This document shows positions 16,901 through 25,300 of a DNA stretch of 64,000 nt, piece after piece. The DNA is taken from positions 62,001 through 126,000 of the forward strand of contig POWB01000002.1 of assembly GCA_010912705.1 (NCBI GenBank), read 5' to 3'. Origin of the DNA: Halochromatium sp. Lineage in GTDB: Bacteria > Pseudomonadota > Gammaproteobacteria > Chromatiales > Chromatiaceae. Numbering within the stretch: position 1 is the stretch's first letter; each line of letters begins with the position of its first letter. The notes under the pieces were generated by a model. That model made no database searches. It was not told the DNA's origin and saw nothing but the letters and a program-made list of their open reading frames with translations. Made by a program: the position numbers and the translations under genes.

Positions 16901-19038
16901 AAAAGAGTCCGCGACCTCAATCCACTACAACAAGGATTGAAACTTTTCGGCACATTGAGCGCTGCAGCAACATCATTGAGTCCGCGACCTCAATCCACTA
17001 CAACAAGGATTGAAACCTGTGCTGCGCGTTGTGCCTCGTCTGCCGCTTGCTGTGTCCGCGACCTCAATCCACTACAACAAGGATTGAAACGTCGAGGGTC
17101 GATGCAGCCCTTGCAGAGGCTGGGTCTGTCCGCGACCTCAATCCACTACAACAAGGATTGAAACTCAGACTCGCACCATTGCCGACTTGTGGCAATGGTG
17201 TCCGCGACCTCAATCCACTACAACAAGGATTGAAACAACACGCCAGTGTAGTACGTCCGGGTGTTTGTGAAAGTCCGCGACCTCAATCCACTACAACAAG
17301 GATTGAAACCACGTGGGCACGATGTGGTCGTGCCATAGTCGCAATGTCCGCGACCTCAATCCACTACAACAAGGATTGAAACGAGCTGCGCTCGAAGAAC
17401 CAGTACCTGTAGCTGAGGAGTCCGCGACCTCAATCCACTACAACAAGGATTGAAACGTGCAGATGCAGGGGCCGTTCGACAACCTCAATCGGAGTCCGCG
17501 ACCTCAATCCACTACAACAAGGATTGAAACCGCTGTATGGCGAGTGGTGCTCGGAGGTGACGTCGAGGTCCGCGACCTCAATCCACTACAACAAGGATTG
17601 AAACGAAGTCCAGCCAGCCGGACCTTGACACTGTCGATCTGTCCGCGACCTCAATCCACTACAACAAGGATTGAAACCTGCTTGCCGTTGCCACGCGGAC
17701 GCCGACGCATTGAGGTCCGCGACCTCAATCCACTACAACAAGGATTGAAACATGGCCGCAATCTGCGCATCAACAAGCGCCCGCTGCGTCCGCGACCTCA
17801 ATCCACTACCTCGACTTTGGCCATTTTGCAGGCATCCAAAGGCGCTAACTGCCTGAAAAATCGTAAGGGCAAGAATTTAGAAGGGGTCAGCAAGCCAGGA
17901 CTCCAGAAGCAGACCCCTCGCTAAATCCTTTCCACAACACAAGCCACTGAAAGTAAAGGGTTTGCGAGCCGCAAAAAATGGCCAAAGTCGAGCACTACAA
18001 CAAGGATTGAAACTGTTCCTGCAGCTCTTCTCTTTTCCGGTGCTGCTTTGTCCGCGACCTCAATCCACTACAACAAGGATTGAAACACGAACCAGAACGT
18101 TGCACCGCGCCGGATTTCACGTCCGCGACCTCAATCCACTACAACAAGGATTGAAACATTAACAGGGTCTTTTACCCATGGACAGCAAACAAGTCCGCGA
18201 CCTCAATCCACTACAACAAGGATTGAAACACGCTCAGACAGCCCGGAAGCTATGAGCGCCTGATAGTCCGCGACCTCAATCCACTACAACAAGGATTGAA
18301 ACATGTAAAGCGTCAATCCTCGCGTCTTCTTCATCTGACGTCCGCGACCTCAATCCACTACAACAAGGATTGAAACCCAACTTGCGGGCCACCATGGCGC
18401 GTGGTTGATTCGGGTCCGCGACCTCAATCCACTACAACAAGGATTGAAACGGTCTACCCTCTCCCAGTTCAGCTTGAGCGCTTCGGATGGTCCGCGACCT
18501 CAATCCACTACAACAAGGATTGAAACCAACGAGCGCGGTTGAGACGACAACCGAGACACTGAGGTCCGCGACCTCAATCCACTACAACAAGGATTGAAAC
18601 TTAGCCTCTTGCGGGGGCGTGGTGGGTGTTAGATGGTCCGCGACCTCAATCCACTACAACAAGGATTGAAACTTGGCACAATAGGAAATCCGTCAACATG
18701 GGTGGTATGTCCGCGACCTCAATCCACTACAACAAGGATTGAAACTTCTCCAAGCAGGCTGGGTGGTTCTTGTCTGAGGGCGGTCCGCGACCTCAATTCA
18801 CTACAACAAGGATTGAAACGCGTTCTGGCGCTGCGGCTTGGTCACCTGATCGACGTCCGCGACCTCAATCCACTACAACAAGGATTGAAACGCAATTCGA
18901 CCGCGTGACCGATCCCGAGCTGAAAGCGTCCGCGACCTCAATCCACTACAACAAGGATTGAAACTGCACCATCAAGCGTGCACCCGCCTCTTCGACTTCT
19001 TGTCCGCGACCTCAATCCACTACAACAAGGATTGGAAC
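13960..19038 (+). CRISPR. CRISPR array, 67 repeats of 37 bp and 66 spacers
   Basis: The repeat begins GTCCGCGACC and ends GGATTGAAAC, 37 bp in all. I counted 67 repeat starts from 13960 to 19002. Spacers are 34-39 bp (mostly 36-37) except one of 44 bp at 15097-15140. Repeat arms TCAATCC (11-17) and GGATTGA (28-34) form a 7-bp stem with a 10-nt loop, and the 3' end matches the ATTGAAAC handle of Cas6-processed I-B/III-B repeats. Variants are repeat 34 (16391, A27G), repeat 53 (split by an insertion, 17788-18013), repeat 64 (18783, C16T) and the last repeat (19002, A34G). New spacers should enter at the left. No spacer was recognised by eye as matching genes in this window. Confidence 0.98.
17810..17992. 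mobile_element. 183-bp MITE-like element inserted in a CRISPR repeat
   Basis: The element interrupts repeat 53 after its 22nd base. Its ends are perfect 18-bp inverted repeats, CTCGACTTTGGCCATTTT and complement. CACTAC flanks it on both sides (17804-17809 and 17993-17998), and removing one copy restores the 37-bp repeat exactly, so this is a 6-bp target duplication. The inside has no meaningful ORF but has a further inverted pair AGGGGTC/GACCCCT. This is the structure of a non-autonomous transposable element. The mobilising transposase is not in the window. Confidence 0.9.
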
Positions 19039-19053
19039 AGAACACCGGGACCG

Positions 19054-19470
19054 TCACTGAAAATCGACCAATAGACCGGAGACCAACGCTTGCACTGCCT
19101 TGATGTGACCATGGTTCTGACGCAACGGATTCTGGAAGAGATGTCGACGCCGACCGATCACCTGCATCCAGGTCGGCTCTTGCTCGCGGCCAAGCACGAG
19201 CCCGCTGTAGTTCTTGGTCTCGATGACGAGGATGCCGTTGGGTGTCAGTGCCAGACGATCGATCTGGGTTAGCCCACCTAGCCCATTGGGCAGGATGATG
19301 TCGTTGGCGACATATCTGGTATAGCGCTTGAGCACACGCGCCACGGCGCGCTCGCCGAGCATGCCGCGTAGTTGCGGGCGGTAGGCTCGCAGCAGGGCAA
19401 CGAGGAGGATGACGGGAAACAGCCGCAGCAAGGGTGTGACGACGGCGTTGATGAGCGGGCTGTAGTCCAT
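19054..19470 (-). pseudogene. NERD-domain protein, C-terminally truncated at the array end
   Basis: 138 residues. Residues ~12-28 form a hydrophobic membrane segment, followed by GERAVARVLKRYTRYVANDI and the NERD core GGLTQIDRLALTPNGILVIETKNYSG, then a WMQVIGRRRHLFQNPLRQN-like stretch. NERD (nuclease-related domain) proteins normally continue after this with another ~50-80 residues, starting with a HSVVVFVG-like strand. Here the frame stops after VDFQ, 16 bp from the last CRISPR repeat. The start is sound, with AAGGAG upstream. The 3' part was probably lost when this end of the CRISPR locus formed. It may still make a short protein. Confidence 0.75.
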
Positions 19471-19592
19471 GATGACTCCTTGCCGATGTACCTGATCGCT
19501 GCTGCCAGGGTCAGAGGCTGAGCCTGAAGAAGCCTATCACGCCGGGCATGTTAGGCTTGTCACGCTTCATGAGCCGCCATCTTATGTTCCGT

Positions 19593-19770
19593 CTCGATTT
19601 TGGCCGTTTTGGCCGTTTTGGCCGTTTTGGCCGTTTTGGCCGTTTTGGCAGTCTCCCTGCGCGCTAACTGACTGAAAATCGTGCGAGGAAAAATTTAGAG
19701 AGGTTCTGCAAGACTGCACCCCAAAGGTAGAGCCCTCGCTAATTTTTCCTGCATCACAAGCCTTTGAAAT
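19593..19770. mobile_element. Diverged or partial copy of the array MITE
   Basis: It starts CTCGATTTTGGCC, one base different from the left end of the array element. It then shares GCGCTAACTG, CTGAAAATCG, AATTTAGA, CCCTCGCTAA and CACAAGCC in the same order and spacing. The left end carries five copies of TTTTGGCCG plus a partial one (19598-19650), which the array copy lacks. No matching right inverted repeat was found, so this copy is degraded or truncated. The end coordinate is where similarity fades. Confidence 0.7.
19598..19650. repeat. Tandem TTTTGGCCG 9-bp repeat, about 5.9 units
   Basis: Five perfect copies of TTTTGGCCG followed by TTTTGGCA lie at the left end of the second MITE-like copy. 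The unit is part of the element's terminal inverted repeat, so the tract probably grew by slippage or repeated end duplication. Confidence 0.9.
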
Positions 19771-19852
19771 GATATGTTTTTTAGGCGGGATTTGGAGAGA
19801 CTGATCTCCTCATCAAGTGCCTAGTGAGCGTTGGTACAGGGGGAAAGACTGC

Positions 19853-21310
19853 TCAGGCCTCACCACCAGCCCCAGTGCCACCCACCGTCAGTGCATCAAC
19901 CCGCAGCGTCGGCTGCCCAACCCCAACCGGTACACTTTGCCCATCCTTGCCACAGGTGCCAACGCCCTCGTCGAGCTTGAGGTCGTTACCAATCATGCTG
20001 ACGCGGGTGAGCACATCGGGGCCGTTGCCGATCAGGGTCGCGCCCTTGACCGGACGTCCGATCTTGCCGTTCTCGATCAGATAGGCCTCGCTGGCGGAGA
20101 AGGTGAACTTGCCGGAGGTGATGTCGACTTGGCCGCCACCAAAGTTGACCGCGTACAGCCCTTTCTCGACCGAGGCGATGATCTCGCCTGGATCATGGTT
20201 GCCGGCGAGCATGTAGGTGTTGGTCATGCGCGGCATCGGTAGGTGGGCATAGGATTCGCGGCGGCCGTTGCCGGTGGGTGCCATGCCCATCAGGCGGGCG
20301 TTGAGCCGATCTTGCATGTAGCCGACTAGCACGCCGTCCTCGATCAGGGTGGTGCATTGAGTTTGCGTGCCCTCGTCGTCGATGTTGAGTGAGCCGCGGC
20401 GGCCGGGCAGGGTGCCGTCGTCGACCACGGTGACGCCCTTGGCGGCGACGCGCTGGTTGAGCCGGCCGCTGAACGCCGAGGTGCCTTTGCGGTTGAAGTC
20501 GCCTTCGAGTCCGTGGCCGACCGCCTCATGTAGGAGTACGCCAGGCCAGCCGGCGCCGAGGACGACGGTCATGGTGCCGGCTGGGGCGGGGCCAGCTTCC
20601 AGGTTGACCAGGGCTTGGCGCACTGCCTCGCGGGCGAAGCCAAGCGCGCGGTCTTCGGCCAGCATCCAGCCCAGATCTAAGCGCGCGCCGCCGCCACTGT
20701 GGGCCTGCTCGCGGCGGCCGTTCTCCTCGACTACGGCGACGACGCTGAGGCGGATTAGCGGGCGCACATCAGCGCTGAGCCGGCCATCGTCGGCGACCAC
20801 CAGGATGGTGTCTTGCACGGCGACCAGGCTGGTCATCACCTCCTTCACGCGCGGGTCCATGCGACGCGCCTCGGCGTCGACCCGGTGCAGCAGATCGAGC
20901 TTGGCGGCATTGTCCAGGCTCTCGATCGGATCCATCGGCTCGTAAAGGCGCTGCCGAGCTGGCAGGTTGCTGCCGATGCTGACCGGCGCGGCACCGCCGC
21001 CACGGGCAATGGCACGAGCGGCATCGGCGGCCTTGGTCAGCGCCGCGAGCTCAAGTTCATCAGAGTAGGCAAAGCCGGTCTTCTCGCCACTGATGGCGCG
21101 CAGGCCGGCGCCTTGCTCGATGTTGAAGCTGCCGTCTTTGACGATGCCATCCTCGAGCATCCAGGATTGCAGGCGGCTGCTCTGAAAATAGACATCGGCG
21201 GCGTCGATCGATGGGCTGCGTAGTGCGCCGATGAGGCGATCGAGGTCGCTGTCGCCGAGGCCGAAGGGCGCGAGGATACTCTGGCGCGCAAGTTCAATGG
21301 AGTCGGTCAT
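19853..21310 (-). CDS. tldD: TldD metalloprotease
   Basis: A 485-residue TldD. The zinc motif [12 protein letters not shown] (HExxxH) is present near residue 260, followed by SLNIDDEGT and [10 protein letters not shown], typical of the family. TldD and TldE (PmbA) form a heterodimeric protease that degrades unfolded peptides and matures microcin-like peptides. PmbA is not in this window. It is the last gene of the minus-strand cluster rlmH-maf-rng-yhdP-nit-tldD, an order common in Gammaproteobacteria. Confidence 0.96.
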   Translation of the reverse strand: MTDSIELARQSILAPFGLGDSDLDRLIGALRSPSIDAADVYFQSSRLQSWMLEDGIVKDGSFNIEQGAGLRAISGEKTGFAYSDELELAALTKAADAARAIARGGGAAPVSIGSNLPARQRLYEPMDPIESLDNAAKLDLLHRVDAEARRMDPRVKEVMTSLVAVQDTILVVADDGRLSADVRPLIRLSVVAVVEENGRREQAHSGGGARLDLGWMLAEDRALGFAREAVRQALVNLEAGPAPAGTMTVVLGAGWPGVLLHEAVGHGLEGDFNRKGTSAFSGRLNQRVAAKGVTVVDDGTLPGRRGSLNIDDEGTQTQCTTLIEDGVLVGYMQDRLNARLMGMAPTGNGRRESYAHLPMPRMTNTYMLAGNHDPGEIIASVEKGLYAVNFGGGQVDITSGKFTFSASEAYLIENGKIGRPVKGATLIGNGPDVLTRVSMIGNDLKLDEGVGTCGKDGQSVPVGVGQPTLRVDALTVGGTGAGGEA

Positions 21311-21431
21311 GAGAGTCTGGTGTTCAAATCGTTGCAGCGGTGGGCATTGCCCGATACCCGATGAGGTGGGAGGCAGAGCGCAATTTTTCCAGCGTGCCAG
21401 TCAATCGGTGCGCGATTGCTGTTGTTGGCGG

Positions 21432-22259
21432 TCAACGACACTTGAGGCGCCGATGTTCGAGCACTGGGAAGGTGCGGCGGATCGAGGTCTGGCGATCGCG
21501 ATCGAGTGCGCAGCAGATCTGGCCGACGCCGCGCTCGATTTGGGCGAGCACATTGCCCCAGGGATCAACGATCATGCTGTGGCCATAGGTTTCGCGGCCA
21601 CTCAGATGGTAGCCGCCCTGTGCGGCGGCGATCACGTAGGCGAGATTCTCGATGGCGCGCGCCCGGATCAGGGGCTCCCAATGCGCCTTGCCGGTGAGCG
21701 CGGTAAAGGCGGCTGGCACGGCGAGGATCTCGAGCCCGCTGTCGATCATCCGCCGCGCGGTCTCCGGGAAGCGTAGATCGTAGCAGACCAGGACACCGAG
21801 GCGGCCAAAGGGGGTGTCGACCACCGGACTCTGATCGCCGGGCTCGATGGTGGCTGATTCTTGATAGCGCTCGTCGGCGTCTGGCAGCACCACGTCGAAC
21901 AGGTGCATCTTGTCGTAGCGCGCCACCCGATCGCCCTGGGCGTTGTAGATCAGGGTCGCGGCGCGCACGCGCGCTGGATGATGGCCGCGCAAGGGGATGG
22001 TGCCACCGACGATCCAGAGGTCATAGCGCAGTGCCATCTGGGCTAGGAAGTCCTGCAGCGGGCCGCTGCCATCAGACTCCACCAAGGCGAGCAGATCGCG
22101 ATCCTGCTGGCCCATGAAGGCAAAGTTTTCGGGGAGCACAACCAGGCCGGCACCGGCCTTGGCGGCGAGACTGATGAGGCGCTCGGCTTCGATCAGATTG
22201 GCCGTTGCATTCGGGCCTGAGGCCATCTGCACGGCGGCGAGCTTGGAGGATTCGCTCAT
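21432..22259 (-). CDS. Carbon-nitrogen hydrolase, Nit-type (deaminated glutathione amidase-like)
   Basis: A 275-residue nitrilase-superfamily enzyme. The Glu-Lys-Cys triad is visible in LVVLPENFAF, RYDKMHLFDV and GVLVCYDLRFPE. The KMHLFDV segment and the neighbours yhdP and tldD match the bacterial Nit1 group, which hydrolyses deaminated glutathione as a metabolite-repair step. That substrate is inferred from the family, not shown here. It lies 121 bp from tldD and 66 bp from yhdP in the same direction, likely one operon. Confidence 0.9.
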   Translation of the reverse strand: MSESSKLAAVQMASGPNATANLIEAERLISLAAKAGAGLVVLPENFAFMGQQDRDLLALVESDGSGPLQDFLAQMALRYDLWIVGGTIPLRGHHPARVRAATLIYNAQGDRVARYDKMHLFDVVLPDADERYQESATIEPGDQSPVVDTPFGRLGVLVCYDLRFPETARRMIDSGLEILAVPAAFTALTGKAHWEPLIRARAIENLAYVIAAAQGGYHLSGRETYGHSMIVDPWGNVLAQIERGVGQICCALDRDRQTSIRRTFPVLEHRRLKCR

Positions 22260-22325
22260 GGACGCTCGTAATGGTTAAGGTTCTGTAACAATAGCACCAC
22301 TGCGGCATGGGTCGCGATTGGCATC

Positions 22326-25300
22326 TTATAGATCCTCCAGAAACGGGTTGCTCGGTTCGACGGCACCTGCAGCTGCGGCGTCTTTGCGCTCGGTCCCGGT
22401 GTCTCTGGGCTCATGGGCGTTGGCGTTGGCGCTGGCGCCAGCAGGCTCATTGGCGGGAGCCTCATCCACAAATAGATTGCCGACCGAGGGCGAGCCGCCG
22501 GTGTCGACGCGGCGGATGATCGGGTCACGCCAGGGGCCTGTGACCTGATAGGCGTAGCGTCCAAGCCGCTCAACGGCGCCATCGGTGACCTTGTCGGCAA
22601 GAAAGACCGCGGCGCCCACCACCGGGCCGCCCGCGACCGCACCAGCAAGCGCCAAGCCGACACCGATCTTGGGTGTGACCACAACCTCTTGGTCGAGCAT
22701 CCCGTCGACCAGATTGGTGCGGCCGGTGATGCGGATATTCGCCGGTGGGGCCTGCATCTCGAGGTTGCGGATGCTGGCCTCGCCACTGCCGATGGCGATC
22801 TCGCCGGTGATACGATCGAAGCTGAAGCCGTCGTCGAAGACGTCGCTGAAATCGAGGCTGAGCCGGCGGCCGAGCGCGGCGGTGTTGAGGATGCCGAGCA
22901 TGCGGCCAACGCCGGGCTCCATCTCGAGGAGGCGACCGGCGCCGATCTCGATCTGCATCGAGCCGCGCGCGCGCGCAAGAGAAAGCTGACCGGGGCCGCC
23001 GGGCCAGCTGAGATCGAGCTGCAGCGCGCCGGGTGCGCCGCTCAAGGCGCTGTAGAAGCCGCTCTCGCGCAGGAGTTCGCCAACCGCGTTGCTCTTGGCG
23101 TTGATCTGCAGCGATGAGGCAATGTAATCGGTGGCGTCGATCAGCCAGTCGCCGCTGCCGCTGGCGTCGACATGGGGGCCGAGCAAGGATAGGGTCGTAA
23201 AGCGCAGGCCGTTTGTCTGCGGCTGGCTCTGGATGCGCAGCTGACCGAGCAGGTCATCGCCATAGGCGAGCTGCTCAACCTCGAGGTCGAGACCACCGAA
23301 GCGGCGTGGGTCGACGCGTGCAGCGGTTGTGCTGTCGGCGCCGGATTGGCTGTGGGCCTCGGCCAAGGGCTCCAGATTCAGCTGCTCGAGCCGGATGCGT
23401 ATGGGCTGCCTGCCGTTGGTGTTGGCACCAGCGCTTGTGCCAGTGCTCATGGCGGGCAGATCGATCTGGCTAGCGCCGGTTTGTTGTGCGTTGAAGCCAA
23501 TGTTCCATGCGCCACTGGGCTCTGGGGTCAAGACCGCATCGAGCTTACTCAGCTGCAGGGCGCCGAGGCGCAGATCCTCAATCTGCAGTTGGATTGGGAG
23601 CAACTGCAGGCGAGCACTGGCATTGTTGCCTTGAAGGGCCTTGAGGTCCGCCTGACCAGCCCAGTCGAGCCAGGGACTTAGCGCCAAGCGCTCAAGCTTG
23701 CCGCCGATCTGGATGCTTCGCGCCGGCGGCAAGCTTGAGGGTTGGCCATTGAGATCGACCGCCAGGCGTTGCAGTTGGATCTCGCCGTTGGGCCTGCGAT
23801 CGACCTCGATCAAGCTGCCAAGCGTGCCGTAGTCGAGCGTCAGTCTGAGCGGCCATTGGTCTTGGAAGCGGCCACTCAGCTGGAGGCGACGTTGCGCCTG
23901 AGTCGGTTTGCCGATGGGGGCCGGGAGTGCAAGGTCGATCCCCTGCAGATCAGAGCTGAGGGCGAAATCGATCGGTGGTCGCTGTTGCGCTGCATCAGCG
24001 TTGCTGAGCGTTAGGCCGAGCCGCCAGTTGAGGTTGCCGCGAGCGAGGGACCAGAGGTTGCTTGGAAGGATTTCCGCGAGCTGATCAACGCCGGTGCGAC
24101 CACGCAGGCTGATCTCGGTGCGGGCGTCGTCGCCACCGCCATCACGGGTGTCGACCGCGATCTCGAGGGCCTGCTGCCCAAGGCGCGCGCGGATTCCTTG
24201 TGCGGTGATCTCGCTCGCATCAAAGCGCAGGCGACCAGTGATCTGGCTGAATTGGAGGTCGGTGCCGCGGATGCGGAGGCTGCGGTCTTCGTACGCTTGG
24301 TCGAGCCTGGTGTCGGGCGCGCCTGGGGCGCGGCTGGCATTGCGCGGCTGGCTGCCTTCGGTGTCGGCGCTGGTCTCGATGCTCGTCTCGATGCCGGTTT
24401 CTGATTGGGGCCTCCAGATGAGCTCGCCGGCATAGCGGAAGGGCAGGGCCTGGTTGAGTGGCACGCCTAGCTGCAGCCGGATGTCGCCGTCGCCGCTGAC
24501 CTCGACTGCAGAGGCGAGGCCACCGAGCTGATGCGCTAATGGCGAGGTCGCAAAGAGATGCATGCCGTCAGCCAGAGGGCCTGAGCCGCTGGCGTCGATC
24601 TCGAGGTAGGTCGGTTGCCAGAGGTTGGGCAGGCTGACCCGTCCGGCGTCGATGTGGCTGTTTAGGATCTCGGCGCTCGGCACATCGATCTCGAGGCTGC
24701 GGTTCTCGAAGCGCAGCGTTGCCGCGATCTGCTGCAGCAGCGGCCAGCGCAATGGTGGGCTGTTGTCGGCGTTGCTAAGTCCGGTCGCGAGGGCTGGCGA
24801 TGGCGCTGCGACGCCGTAGTCGAGCACGCCATCGACAGCGCGCAGCTCGAGGATGAACCGCCCCTGTTGGTCATCGAATGGGAACTGGTCGAGCGGTCCG
24901 CGTAGCAGCAGATCACCGGATTCGAGTCGGCCATCGAGGATGGCACGCTCTAGCCAGTCCTCGAGGCGATCATCCATGATCCCAACCGGTAGCCAAGACG
25001 GCAAGGCGTCGATCTCGCCGTTGCCTAGATGCGTGTGCAGGTCGATGAAAGGATTGACACCCGATGGATGCAGGCAAAGGCTGAGGCGGCTGAGGGTCTG
25101 CAGATGCTTGGTGTCGAGGCTGAGCGCCTGGGTCCAGAGGTGGATTGAGCCGGCTGGCATCATGCGCCATGCAAAATGGCCATCGAGCTGCGTGAACCGA
25201 TGTGGCCGTGCGAACAACGGCCGCAGATCGATCTGGACTGCGCTGCCGCTGACCTGGGCATAGCCGCCCCGCGGACCGAGATCAAGGCCGAGATTGAGAC

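Larger units (their letters stand above)
19471..19852. other. Intergenic region between the NERD remnant and tldD
   Basis: This gap of 382 bp holds the likely ribosome-binding site and promoter region of the NERD gene on its left. On its right lies a diverged relative of the element found in the array (from 19593), with a tandem TTTTGGCCG tract. No coding region is supported. Confidence 0.6.

Noticed and set aside
13947-18961. Many open frames across the array, rich in PRPQSTTTRIET, VRDLNPLQQGLK or SATSIHYNKD
   Set aside because: They are the CRISPR repeat read in its three forward frames, or its reverse. They have no gene-like composition or ribosome-binding sites.
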